From: Paractinoplanes ferrugineus
Lineage (GTDB): Bacteria; Actinomycetota; Actinomycetes; Mycobacteriales; Micromonosporaceae
Assembly (NCBI RefSeq): GCF_016862195.1
Contig: NZ_BOMM01000049.1
Span: 124,001-188,000, forward strand
DNA: 64,000 nucleotides
Direction of reading: 5' to 3'
In this document: positions 26,218-35,731 of the stretch, piece after piece
Numbering within the stretch: the stretch's first letter is position 1
Layout of the letters: every line of letters starts with the position of its first letter
The notes under the pieces: model-generated
What the model saw: only the letters and a program-made list of their open reading frames with translations
The model's database searches: none
Told to the model about the DNA's origin: nothing
Translations under genes and position numbers: made by a program

Positions 26218-29200
26218 GATCCGAACGGCGTTGAGGGATTATATCGAAGCGACGTATCATGTCGGTCACCCCGCAATCATTGAACAGCGTCGTCAGTTGC
26301 TGGAAACCGAGGGCGTGCTATTTAGAGCACCGTTCATCGAGAGCACGCCGAGGTACCAGACGAATCGGCGTTTCGCAGATTTGGATCTTGATCCAGCGGT
26401 TCACCAGCTTCTGGGGATGCTAACCAAGAAGGCTGGCGATCTCGATCGGCTGCTCTATGACCCGCCGTACACGCACCAGGCTGAGGCGCTGGAGTGGACC
26501 TCGCGCGATGGTATGAGCCTAGCAATTACGACCGGTACCGGCTCCGGCAAGACTGAGTCATTCCTGTTGCCGATGTTAGCCAAACTGGCGGCCGAGGCAG
26601 CACATAGGCCGTCATCCTTTAAAGCGCCTGCCGTCCGAGCCTTGATCCTCTACCCAATGAACGCCCTGGTGAACGACCAACTCGGGCGTCTGCGACTCCT
26701 GCTCGGCGACCCGCGGGTAACGACCCAGTTCGACGCGTGGGCGGGGCGGCCAGCGCGATTCGCGAGGTACACAAGCCGCACTTTGTATCCGGGCGTTCGC
26801 ACGGTGAAGAAGGACCAGCAGCGTCTCAACTCGATCGAGGAGTTCTACATGCTCCTTATCGACCAGGCAGCCGACCCGGCATCACCTTGGCATCAGCAGG
26901 CAACGGCGCTGAAGGAGAAGCTCGAAGCGCGGGGCAAGTGGCCGGCCAAGCCAGACCTCAAGGCTTGGTACGGCCTAAAGGGCTCCCGCTGGCAGGACAA
27001 GGATAAGAATTATCTCCGGGCGGTCACGCGGCCAGACGACGCGGAGTTGCTGACGCGTCACGAGGTAATTACGGCGCCACCAGATGCCCTGATCACCAAC
27101 TACTCGATGCTGGAGTACATGTTGATGCGGCCACTCGAGCGGCCGATCTTCGATGCCACACGTCAGTGGCTGGGCGATAATCCCGACGAGAAGTTCCTCC
27201 TAATCGTGGACGAGGCTCACCTCTACCGTGGGGCAGCTGGGGCAGAGGTCAGTCTGCTACTGCGTCGGCTGCGCTCTCGGCTGGAGATTCCAGCGGAGCG
27301 TCTCCAGGTGATCTGTACCAGCGCTAGCTTTACGAGTCCTGAGTACGCTCGCGACTTTGCGGCCCAACTTGCCGGCAAGGATGTAAGCGACTTCCGTACC
27401 GTCACCAGCAAGTCGGCCCTCCGGGCTGGCGCCAGCGCCGGCACCGATGCGGATGCGGTAACGCTCGCAGCCGTTCCGCTCGACGACTTCTACGCTGGCG
27501 AGACTGACGCAGAACGCGCCGAGGCCATCGCCGACCTGCTGACGTATCGGGGGGTGAGGGACGGCGGTCGCGGCATCGGTGTACTGCTCGATGAAGCACT
27601 TGCGTCGTACGGACCGATGAACCTACTCGTCAACGAGACCATGCAGAAGGCTCAGCCGGTCGGCGAGCTTGGTCGGGTGATCTTTCCTGGCGTTGAGTCC
27701 TCGCTTGCCGACCGAGCCGTGACGACACTCGTTGCTCTGGGGAGTGCTGCGAGGCGGACGGCTGACCAGCCGGGCCTGCTCCCTTGTCGCATCCACGCCT
27801 TCTTCCGTGGACTCCCTGGGCTGTGGGCCTGCCTTGACGACAAGTGCGATGCTCTCAACCGCAGTACGTTGCCGTCCGAGTTTGGGCCAATAGGGAAACT
27901 TTACGCTCAGCCCCAGGCAACGTGCGACTGCGGTGCTCGGGTGTTCGAGTTCTACACCTGCCGCCACTGCGGCTCGGCATACGCGCGTGGCTACACCGAT
28001 GACTTAGCAGACCCATCGTTCCTTTGGCACGAGCAAGGGGGCGCTTTCCAGAGCACTGCCGGCTCGATCCCGGAGCTATTTGCACTTGACTTGCTCCTCG
28101 AAGAGCCTTCGGCTGGTCAGGTAGAAGTCGCCGAAATCGACCTCGTGACAGGCCGCCTTAACCCGCCGAATACCCCGACTCGCGGGCGGGTCGTTTTTAT
28201 TCCGAAGCTGCGGAGCGGCGAGACCGTGACGACCGACGACGGAGACGACGGTGACGACGAGGCTGAGGCGAACGGAGAGTTCAAGCCGTGTGGCGTTTGT
28301 GGCCAACTTGCGGGTTTTGGTCGCTCGTCTGTCCAGGACCATCAGACTAAGGGTGACCAACCTTTCCAGGCTCTCGTCGCCCGGCAGATCGAGGTACAGC
28401 CACCAAGCGCGCCATATACGGACTTTGCACCTTTGCGAGGTCGGAAGGTGCTGGCGTTCTCCGACTCGCGTCAAGTTGCCGCGCGCCTGGCACCGAATCT
28501 GCAGGCATACTCGATGCGAGACGTAATTCGTCCGTTGATCCTTCGAGGGTGGACTGACCTGACGGCACAGCAGGGAATAGGTCCGCAGTTGAGCCTGGAG
28601 CAGCTTTACCTTGCCGTTTTGGTTGGCGCCAAGGAACTCAAAGTGCGGCTGCGACCTGAGCTCCGACAGGCTGAGTCGCTCCACGTCCTCCGGGACGTCG
28701 GCAAGGCTATCGACAACGGTGCCCTAAACGGCAACCTCGCCGCAACGTTGGAGCTTCGCACGTTGACGGCTGTCCCGCCTCAGGCGTTACTGCGCGCCAT
28801 TTACGCTACCCTTACCGATAAATACTACGGCCTAAGCTCGCTCGGACTTGCTTCCCTGCGAGAGAAGACGAGCCTAACGGGCGAGTTGGTCGCAGAGCTT
28901 CCGCGCATTGATGGAATTGCGATCACCGAAAGTGAAAAGCTCGCCCTGCTGCGCATGTGGCTAGCTCAGTGGGGAACCACGGCCCGCGGTATCTGGTTCT
29001 CGTCGATGACCGAGGAATGGTGGCGCCAGAAGGGCGGCGTGAAACCGCACTCGGGGAACTTTCAGGCCATCGAAAGTTGGCTCGGCACACCGGCAGCGAG
29101 GAAGACGTTCAAGCAGACCTGGCTCCCCGTTCTTCAGACCAAGTTCTGCGAGCGCAGCGGTCAGAAGTTCCGTCTGTTGGCAGGCAACGTCGCCCTGGCT

Positions 29201-31744
29201 CCTGGTGGCGAGTGGGGATACTGCGAACGCTGCCGCTTCACGCAACGGCCATTCCCCGGATCGGAAAAGTGCATCAATTGTGGCACTTCTAAGGTCCGCA
29301 CCCTGGACCCCGACACCGACGCTGTCTTCCAAGCGCGCAAGGGCTACTACCGTGCGAGTACCTCTCGCGCCCTACAGACGCCACCGGCCCAACCCATGAG
29401 CATCATCGCAGCCGAGCACACTGCGCAGCTCAATGTTTCGCAGTCCGACGATGTCTTCTCACGCGCCGAGGAGTACGAGTTACTGTTCCAGGACGTAAAC
29501 GTAGGCCTGCCACGACCAGGCGAGCCGGAGCGGACCGCCATCGACGTGCTGTCATGCACGACGACGATGGAGGTCGGCATCGACATCGGCAGCCTCTCCG
29601 GGGTGGCGCTGCGGAACATGCCGCCCTCACGCGCTAACTATCAGCAGCGCGCTGGTCGTGCGGGGCGTCGCGGGAACGCGGTGGCGACGGTGATCGCCTT
29701 CGGCAGCGCGGACACCCACGACGATCACTACTTTCGCAATCCCGACCTAATGATCCGCGGGCAGGTCGACGACCCGATCTTGACACTGGACAACGATGAG
29801 ATCGCACGGCGCCACGTCACCGCCTATCTGCTTCAGCGCTACAACCAAGACCGGCTACCCACCATCGATCCCGAGGAACAACCGCAGTTGTTCGAGGTGC
29901 TGGGCACGGTGCCTGAGTTCGTTGGTACCACCTCGCCGCTCAACCGCACTGATTTCGAGGAATGGTTGAATCAGCACGAAGCGTCCCTGCGCGGCGATGT
30001 CGACTCTTGGCTACCGTCCGAACTGGCGCCGGCTGACCGCGACGCTGTCCTCAATGGTTTGATCACCAGGACGCTGCGCGATATCGACGAGGCTCTTAAC
30101 CTCGAACCCGATGGCAGCCTCCCGCAGGCCGACGTGGGAGACGCGGCGCCCGCAGAAAGTGAAGTCGAGGATGGTGGCCCTACGGAAGACGGCGCAAAAT
30201 TGCCGACCGAGCAGCGAAGCCAAACCAATCTGCTCGACCGGCTGCTATACAAAGGCGTGCTACCGCGATACGCCTTTCCCACGGACGTGGTCTCCTTTCA
30301 TGTATTCGACCGGGACAGATCAGAGCCGTTCCACACTGTGTCCCGCTACGAGCCCAGCCAGGGATTGCCGATCGCGCTCAGCCAATACGCGCCGGGCAAG
30401 GTGGTGTGGATCGACAACAAAGAATGGACATCGGGCGCAATTTATGCGCCACTCCGCAAGGAACTTTCCCAGGCGTGGCGTGACAGATGGCTTTACTTTG
30501 AGTGCCAGGTCTGCCACTACGCAAAGCACTTCCCATATGACAAAGCGGAGCGGGGCGAGGAGCGTGATTGCCCAGCCTGCAATGCTGTCGGCAAGTTTGG
30601 CAAGGCAATGAATTGGATGCGTCCACCTGGATTTGCCCACCGGGTAAGCGATGATCCAGGCACGAGCCCAGACGATGCACCGGCAAATAGCTACGCAACG
30701 AGAGCAAAGCTGGTCGCAGAGGGCCCAGAGGAGGAGGATGCCTGGGATCGCGTCACGGATCGCCTTGAGCAGACCTATCGGCGCGACACGCTGCTGGTCA
30801 CTAACACCGGGCCGAAAAGTGAGGGCTACAGCTACTGTACCCGTTGTGGCCTAATCGAGCCCACAAAGGGTGCGACCGGCATTGTGGCTGGCACTCATCC
30901 AAAGCCATATCCCAACGAGCGCGAGCCGGATTGTCAGGGATCGGCATCATCTCGTGGCTTGGTGCTTGGCACCGACTTTATCTCTGACGTGCTGCTGGTT
31001 CGGATCCAGGTTGAGAAGCCTCTCACTTTGCGCCCAGAGCTTCTGTCCACTCAAGTAGCACTACGAACGATCGCTGAAGCCCTCACCATAGCAGCGACCG
31101 GCGAACTCGATGTCGATGCAACCGAACTCCAGGCTGAATACCGCCCGGCGCTAACTCAGGCCATCAATGACGGTCTCGAGGCCGAAATCTACCTCTACGA
31201 CACCCTGGCCGGCGGCGCCGGGTTCACTCGCCGAGTCCATGGGTACGGCCGATTGATCTTCGAGAAGGCACTCGACCGATTGGAGGAATGTCCATCGGAC
31301 TGCGACGCGTCCTGCTATAGGTGTTTGCGGAGCTTTCGAAACCGATTTGAGCACGGCTTGCTCGACCGGAAGATCGGAGCGGCATTGCTGAAGTACGTCC
31401 TGAACGGCACGATGCCAGCCCTCGACACTGTGCGAGTCAACCAGTCGATCGACAAGCTGCTCGCCGACCTGCGAAGTCGAGATATTGGAGGGGTCGAGTT
31501 CAGGAAAGACGAACCTGTCGAAATTGAGGGCATCGGAACGATCAACGCGCCGATCCTTGCTCGTGCGAATGGGCGCGATCGGATCTTCTACATCCAGAGC
31601 CCGTTGACCCGCGACGTTCCGCCCACCCGTGAGCTGCGGGAAGCCAAGGAACTGGGCGGTGTGCCGATACACCCAGTCGACGACATGATCGTCGTGCGCA
31701 ACCTACCCGTCGCGAGTCAGCAGGTGCTCAAGTTGCTCCTCTGA
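26177..31744 (+). CDS. DEAH-box helicase with DUF1998-type C-terminus, 1855 aa (DruE-like)
   Basis: An 1855-aa SF2 helicase. Q-motif region YTHQAEAL (~98-105), Walker A TGTGSGKTE (119-127), a DEAH box at 345-348 (VDEAHLYRG), motif III CTSASF, and motif VI YQQRAGRAGRRGN (~1154-1166). Several Cys pairs look like zinc ribbons (CDCGARVFEFYTCRHCGSAY, CERCRF and CINCG, CQVCHYAKHF and CPACN). The C-terminus is DUF1998-like: LYDTLAGGAGFTRRV (~1672) and CDASCYRCLRSFRNRFEHG (~1709-1727). Size and order match the DruE family of Druantia more than DrmB. GTG 26177 has GAGGGGG upstream, inside the previous gene. It is likely the motor of an anti-phage system. Confidence 0.88.
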   Translation: MGSETLTIAETIAEIRTALRDYIEATYHVGHPAIIEQRRQLLETEGVLFRAPFIESTPRYQTNRRFADLDLDPAVHQLLGMLTKKAGDLDRLLYDPPYTHQAEALEWTSRDGMSLAITTGTGSGKTESFLLPMLAKLAAEAAHRPSSFKAPAVRALILYPMNALVNDQLGRLRLLLGDPRVTTQFDAWAGRPARFARYTSRTLYPGVRTVKKDQQRLNSIEEFYMLLIDQAADPASPWHQQATALKEKLEARGKWPAKPDLKAWYGLKGSRWQDKDKNYLRAVTRPDDAELLTRHEVITAPPDALITNYSMLEYMLMRPLERPIFDATRQWLGDNPDEKFLLIVDEAHLYRGAAGAEVSLLLRRLRSRLEIPAERLQVICTSASFTSPEYARDFAAQLAGKDVSDFRTVTSKSALRAGASAGTDADAVTLAAVPLDDFYAGETDAERAEAIADLLTYRGVRDGGRGIGVLLDEALASYGPMNLLVNETMQKAQPVGELGRVIFPGVESSLADRAVTTLVALGSAARRTADQPGLLPCRIHAFFRGLPGLWACLDDKCDALNRSTLPSEFGPIGKLYAQPQATCDCGARVFEFYTCRHCGSAYARGYTDDLADPSFLWHEQGGAFQSTAGSIPELFALDLLLEEPSAGQVEVAEIDLVTGRLNPPNTPTRGRVVFIPKLRSGETVTTDDGDDGDDEAEANGEFKPCGVCGQLAGFGRSSVQDHQTKGDQPFQALVARQIEVQPPSAPYTDFAPLRGRKVLAFSDSRQVAARLAPNLQAYSMRDVIRPLILRGWTDLTAQQGIGPQLSLEQLYLAVLVGAKELKVRLRPELRQAESLHVLRDVGKAIDNGALNGNLAATLELRTLTAVPPQALLRAIYATLTDKYYGLSSLGLASLREKTSLTGELVAELPRIDGIAITESEKLALLRMWLAQWGTTARGIWFSSMTEEWWRQKGGVKPHSGNFQAIESWLGTPAARKTFKQTWLPVLQTKFCERSGQKFRLLAGNVALAPGGEWGYCERCRFTQRPFPGSEKCINCGTSKVRTLDPDTDAVFQARKGYYRASTSRALQTPPAQPMSIIAAEHTAQLNVSQSDDVFSRAEEYELLFQDVNVGLPRPGEPERTAIDVLSCTTTMEVGIDIGSLSGVALRNMPPSRANYQQRAGRAGRRGNAVATVIAFGSADTHDDHYFRNPDLMIRGQVDDPILTLDNDEIARRHVTAYLLQRYNQDRLPTIDPEEQPQLFEVLGTVPEFVGTTSPLNRTDFEEWLNQHEASLRGDVDSWLPSELAPADRDAVLNGLITRTLRDIDEALNLEPDGSLPQADVGDAAPAESEVEDGGPTEDGAKLPTEQRSQTNLLDRLLYKGVLPRYAFPTDVVSFHVFDRDRSEPFHTVSRYEPSQGLPIALSQYAPGKVVWIDNKEWTSGAIYAPLRKELSQAWRDRWLYFECQVCHYAKHFPYDKAERGEERDCPACNAVGKFGKAMNWMRPPGFAHRVSDDPGTSPDDAPANSYATRAKLVAEGPEEEDAWDRVTDRLEQTYRRDTLLVTNTGPKSEGYSYCTRCGLIEPTKGATGIVAGTHPKPYPNEREPDCQGSASSRGLVLGTDFISDVLLVRIQVEKPLTLRPELLSTQVALRTIAEALTIAATGELDVDATELQAEYRPALTQAINDGLEAEIYLYDTLAGGAGFTRRVHGYGRLIFEKALDRLEECPSDCDASCYRCLRSFRNRFEHGLLDRKIGAALLKYVLNGTMPALDTVRVNQSIDKLLADLRSRDIGGVEFRKDEPVEIEGIGTINAPILARANGRDRIFYIQSPLTRDVPPTRELREAKELGGVPIHPVDDMIVVRNLPVASQQVLKLLL

Positions 31745-31762
31745 GTCCGTAGAAACGGACTA

Positions 31763-31805
31763 CGGCTCAGGAGTTGCGGCGTCGCTGGCGCTGCTTCCTG
31801 AGCCG
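31763..31805. terminator. Bidirectional terminator between convergent defence operons
   Basis: A perfect 10-bp inverted repeat, CGGCTCAGGA (31763-31772) and TCCTGAGCCG (31796-31805), with a GC-rich loop. A smaller hairpin (AGTCCGT-AGAA-ACGGACT) directly follows the helicase stop. The site lies between the ends of two convergent genes (31744 and 31820), as expected for a shared terminator. Confidence 0.65.
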
Positions 31806-31819
31806 CCAGTCGCGGTGCG

Positions 31820-33811
31820 CTAAGCCTGGCGTGCGATCGCATCTCCGGGGAAGGCCACGGGCAGCAACTCGTCGTCCATCGAAAGTGGAACGCGTGCGCC
31901 GTGCCTAATCGGGCGAACCAGCCGGTGCTGTTGCATTGACTCCCGGACGTGCTTCTGCGCAGCACGGTTGCGACCCCACCGCTCTAGCCACCACTGCGCC
32001 ACCGACTGTCCTTCGTCACTTGGCTCGGGGTCAACCAAGTACAAGGGTTCCTTGTCAATCCCAAGAGAGTAGTCACGTACGTTGGCAACCAGAGGTACGC
32101 CGTACAGGATCCGCTCACGCCCGTGTTTTAGTAACTCATTCGTTGGCCATCCGAGAGAGGCAAGGCCGAGGCGTACCTTTCGAAGCCGAGGGCTGACGCC
32201 TTCGCCGAACAGGCTATTGACACGGACACGCCCACCTGTGTGTTCCGAGAGTCGGACCAACGCCTCCACGGTCTCATCAGAGAAGTGGGACGTGCCGAAC
32301 GACCGTGAACGCCCCAGTTCCGAGAACCCCATGCGCGCGTGCTCTGGCCCACCCATCACGCTGGCTGGCCAGAATAGACGGTTGTACTGGCTCGACCCCG
32401 TCCCGTAAAGCGAGGTCGTACTTAGGACCGACAGCCGAGCCTCGCGCATGATCGGCCGACCAGCCATTGCCGAGGCAATCTCGCTTGGCCGGCGGTACTT
32501 GTCCTTGTACGCCGCCAGCACAACAGGTGAGACAGCCAGAGCCCCGACCAACTTGCCGGCAGCTAAGGCGTTGTATGGTGCAACGGCGCCGCAGATGGTC
32601 AAATCGGCGATGACGGTCCCGACACGCTCGCCTCGGGCCCGCCGAATAAGGCGCCCGATCTGCGTCCTCGCTTTTGAGTTGCCTAGAGCTCGCCTTAGGC
32701 GGGAGGCTGTCGGCTTCGGGGCAAAGTAAGTTCCGAGAACGCTCCTGATCTCCAGCGTTTCTGCAAGCAGAGCTGAGCGTTTCGACCGGAACAGATGGGT
32801 TTCGGCCCGCTCAATCCATGCATCAGTCTCGATGTTCCGCACTTCGCGGATAGGTCCGCCACGGTGATGTTTGGCGCGATGCCGCTCGGCGTCGGCGCGT
32901 AGCCGAGCGATCACGTCATTCGTTGGCACCTTCAGATCATCCGGTTGCAGGACGCCGTCCCGCAGGAGATCGTCAACGTAAATCTCACCCTGCTGCGCGT
33001 CGATCCGACGCGCCAACCAGCGGGCAAGGCGGTCCGTTGGGTCATCCTCGATCGCGGCTAGGACCTGCTTAGTGTCCCATCCCATCCAGGAATCGCGCTC
33101 CGCAATCTGAACGACAGGGCTGGAGATTGCCGCAAGTCCGATTACTGCGTGGTACTCGGTCGCCGCATCGCGGATTAGGATCGGCATCGAGCGTCCAGGG
33201 ATGGTCGAGTATGCGTTAGACCACGTGTGGCGAAAGTATCGCCAGATGTCGTGTAGATTGAAGCCGGTCATTTCGCACGTCGCCGAAGAGTCCACGATCT
33301 GCACGTAGGGCTGGATCGTGTCGGTCGCATCCGGGTTGGCTTCCAGAGAGTCCGCGAGTTCTCGACCGTCGCGCATAAGATTAAAGATTGAGATGAGTCG
33401 GTCACCACGTTGATGTGTACGCTCCATGCTCTCGACGAAGCGCCGCACGCTTGGCTGGCGAAGTTGCGCATCGCGTCGAATGTGCTCTTGTCGCCGGACC
33501 CGTGCCTTCTCTATCTCGCGGTCAACATGTGTCTGCGGCGGGCAGAGCAATGGACCAAACTTGTCGATGTCGATGGCCCAGCCCTGGTCCACGAGATCGA
33601 TGACTGTATGCGCGGCAGCGGCGAGCCCTGGCTGGTTGTAGATGTCGCCTAGTTCAGCAGCTTTGAGCCAATAGGCGTGCTCAAGAGGAGCGCCGGGGTC
33701 GAATTTTTCCGCGGCCAGCAGTCGGCAAAGCCTGCTAAATCCCTGCCTTTCCTTCCGGGTAGCCCCCAGTGGAAGAACGAGCGGCAGGTACTTTGCGTCG
33801 TTGTCGGTCAT
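31820..33811 (-). CDS. DUF4338 (DruA-like) protein, 663 aa
   Basis: A 663-aa protein with DUF4338 features. One block (~219-246) reads EYHAVIGLAAISSPVVQIAE followed by RDSWMGWD, like the family's GALGFSSPxxRxxxRDxWIGW. A second block (~398-480) reads DLTICGAVAPYNALAAGKLV followed by GRPIMREARLSVLSTTSLYG and GSSQYNRL. DUF4338 defines DruA of type I Druantia. This copy has ~200 extra N-terminal and ~180 C-terminal residues. ATG 33811 overlaps the stop of the GHKL ATPase gene (ATGA), so the two are co-translated. Assignment rests on motifs recalled from the family; function in the family is not established. Confidence 0.75.
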   Translation of the reverse strand: MTDNDAKYLPLVLPLGATRKERQGFSRLCRLLAAEKFDPGAPLEHAYWLKAAELGDIYNQPGLAAAAHTVIDLVDQGWAIDIDKFGPLLCPPQTHVDREIEKARVRRQEHIRRDAQLRQPSVRRFVESMERTHQRGDRLISIFNLMRDGRELADSLEANPDATDTIQPYVQIVDSSATCEMTGFNLHDIWRYFRHTWSNAYSTIPGRSMPILIRDAATEYHAVIGLAAISSPVVQIAERDSWMGWDTKQVLAAIEDDPTDRLARWLARRIDAQQGEIYVDDLLRDGVLQPDDLKVPTNDVIARLRADAERHRAKHHRGGPIREVRNIETDAWIERAETHLFRSKRSALLAETLEIRSVLGTYFAPKPTASRLRRALGNSKARTQIGRLIRRARGERVGTVIADLTICGAVAPYNALAAGKLVGALAVSPVVLAAYKDKYRRPSEIASAMAGRPIMREARLSVLSTTSLYGTGSSQYNRLFWPASVMGGPEHARMGFSELGRSRSFGTSHFSDETVEALVRLSEHTGGRVRVNSLFGEGVSPRLRKVRLGLASLGWPTNELLKHGRERILYGVPLVANVRDYSLGIDKEPLYLVDPEPSDEGQSVAQWWLERWGRNRAAQKHVRESMQQHRLVRPIRHGARVPLSMDDELLPVAFPGDAIARQA

Positions 33812-35259
33812 GACTTGCGTAGCATCCGTCCATAGTTGCTGCTCCAGATTCGGAGCAGGTCGTCAAAGTGCTGGCCGGACTTCTCCATTTGAGCGGCGCT
33901 ACGTGCGAACGAAAGCAAGAACAGTTCCAGGGATGTCCGAAGCTCCATGGCGGCCTCGCTTTCGATCGATTGAAGCGGTCGATACAGCGCTGCGAAAGCT
34001 GGATGGTCGACGTTAAGTGTGAGGTCGAGCATTCGCTGCGTGAGGGTCGATCGAAACATCGACTCCACGGGCATCGGCTCCGACCCAATCCTGTAGGTCA
34101 GCGCGCCGCCTCGTCGTCCGGAGGTGATGACGGGGAGATCGCGATCGGCCGCGGCGGCGATTCGACAGGAAGTCTCAGCTGCCGTCTGAAATTTGACTTC
34201 CTCAAAAGCCTGACGAACGCGGGCATTCAGCAGGCGGGCGATGGACTCGAGCTCCGGCTCGACCGCCTCACGTAGCGCGGCCGACGGACGGACGCCTTGT
34301 TTGTTGATGGTGATGCCGAAGTGCTCGTCCAGCACGGGCTCGAACTCGATCTCGCAGCGCCACCAATCGTCATAGTTCTCCTTGCGCTTCGCTCCCATGA
34401 GGTGCCAGCCGCTCGCGATTTCACGCCCCGCGCGCAGGATTGAGACGCCGCCTTGGCCGACGATGCCGATACGGCGCTTGGTAGCGTTGTCCAAACCATG
34501 CCATCGATTTACGGGGAGCATCGCGAACCGCACGGTCACTGCGGATGTCTCACCGGTACTCGTCTCCAACTCGATCTCCAGCGGCTGAAACTCGAGCCGC
34601 GCGGTTGCGCGCTCGACCTTCGTGCTGAGCAGCATCGGGTCGACGGGCTCCACCTGCGATCCGTTGATCGTCATAGCAATACCAGAAGTGAGAAACCGCC
34701 GGTAGATTCGGCCTAGGGCGCGGTGCAGGGAGCGCTCCAGCCATGCCAGACGACGGTACTCAATCCGATCACACTGCATCCAACGAACGCGGCAGCCTGA
34801 CGTACTGATGCTCGTGGACGATCCGCGCCGGGCGGTTAGGTTTGGGCTGGATCCTGCAGCAATTGCGTCGACGTCGAGCGCGACCCATTGCTCGGCTGCA
34901 CCGTCACGCCAGGTTGTCACCTCGACACGTCGTGCTTGACTGAGGCTGGCCGCCGGCAGTCCCATCCCGAACCGTCCAAACGACTGCCGAGCGTCGAACC
35001 GGGACGATCCCCCGAACCGCAGGCAGGTTTCCAGTTCGTCCTTGGACATACCGACGCCGTTGTCCTCGACAACGATCTCCGGTAGGGCATCGGTGGACCA
35101 CCCGATGCTGATGGCGATGTTCGTCGCCTCCGCCTGCAAGGAGTTGTCGACCAGTTCAGCGAGCGCCGTGGACAGACTCAGATACCCAGACTCCCGGACT
35201 GCCCGGATGAAGTTCGAGGAGACCACGAGATCGTCGACTGGGTGATGTTGTCGGCTCAT
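33808..35259 (-). CDS. GHKL (HATPase) ATPase, MORC/MutL-like, 483 aa
   Basis: A 483-aa ATPase with the complete GHKL set: N box ALAELVDNSLQA (E35, N39), G1 box VEDNGVGM (64-71) and G2 box GRFGMGLPAA (95-104). This is followed by a transducer/S5-like region ending in ITINKQGVRPS, where a Lys contacts ATP in related proteins, and then a helical C-terminus. There is no kinase or sensor domain, so it is a MORC/MutL/HSP90-type ATPase rather than a histidine kinase. ATG 35259 follows GGAGG. Related ATPases occur with helicases and nucleases in predicted restriction systems (published MORC-origin work). It forms an operon with the DUF4338 gene. Confidence 0.88.
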   Translation of the reverse strand: MSRQHHPVDDLVVSSNFIRAVRESGYLSLSTALAELVDNSLQAEATNIAISIGWSTDALPEIVVEDNGVGMSKDELETCLRFGGSSRFDARQSFGRFGMGLPAASLSQARRVEVTTWRDGAAEQWVALDVDAIAAGSSPNLTARRGSSTSISTSGCRVRWMQCDRIEYRRLAWLERSLHRALGRIYRRFLTSGIAMTINGSQVEPVDPMLLSTKVERATARLEFQPLEIELETSTGETSAVTVRFAMLPVNRWHGLDNATKRRIGIVGQGGVSILRAGREIASGWHLMGAKRKENYDDWWRCEIEFEPVLDEHFGITINKQGVRPSAALREAVEPELESIARLLNARVRQAFEEVKFQTAAETSCRIAAAADRDLPVITSGRRGGALTYRIGSEPMPVESMFRSTLTQRMLDLTLNVDHPAFAALYRPLQSIESEAAMELRTSLELFLLSFARSAAQMEKSGQHFDDLLRIWSSNYGRMLRKS

Positions 35260-35350
35260 GATCCTCCGTGCGTTGACGCGAAACCCTCTGGCCTCAGAGT
35301 AGCTGCTCGAGAGGTTCCAGAACACGGGGCATCTGCGCTGGATCGCAGCC

Positions 35351-35731
35351 TCACGCCCGAGTCGTTACGGTCACTGTGACTCGCTTCGTCTTGGCCGGTT
35401 CGGTCAGGTCGAGTCCCTGCCCGCTGGCGAGTAGGAGGCGGACTGTGGGGCGCGAGGCACCTGCAACCATCACGTACGGCTGAGCGTTTTCCAACCAGAC
35501 CAACTTGCCCGTCCGCTGGAGGTCGAAGACGATGACGTGGAGGCTGGTAGAGATGGAGACGAGCCGGCTTTCGACTGACGCCCTCTCGACTGCATCGCCG
35601 ACGACGGCCTCTGGGAGGGGCGAGGTCGACTTCAACGAGTTGATCCCGAGCACCTGGAGGGTCGCGATCACCTCACCCCGGAGGCGGTCCAGAATCGCCT
35701 GAATCTCATCAACAGTCTGAGCGGCAGTCAC
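35351..35731 (-). CDS. Small conserved-looking protein, 126 aa
   Basis: A 126-aa acidic, helix-then-beta protein (EIQAILDRLRGEVIATLQVL, then VIVFDLQRTGKLVWLENAQP) with no motif I recognise. The GTG start lacks a clear SD. It lies 91 nt upstream of the GHKL ATPase gene on the same strand, so it may be the first gene of that operon and a small accessory. It is not assignable to a family from sequence. Confidence 0.55.
   Translation of the reverse strand: MTAAQTVDEIQAILDRLRGEVIATLQVLGINSLKSTSPLPEAVVGDAVERASVESRLVSISTSLHVIVFDLQRTGKLVWLENAQPYVMVAGASRPTVRLLLASGQGLDLTEPAKTKRVTVTVTTRA

Noticed and set aside
26177..31744. DISARM DrmA/DrmB helicase
   Set aside because: DrmB is much shorter and DrmA lacks this layout; one 1855-aa chain with DEAH core and DUF1998-like end is closer to DruE, and no DISARM methylase or PLD protein is present.
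33808..35259. Sensor histidine kinase
   Set aside because: The GHKL boxes are present, but there is no dimerisation/His-phosphotransfer region, sensor or membrane segment; S5-like region follows instead, so MORC/MutL type fits better.
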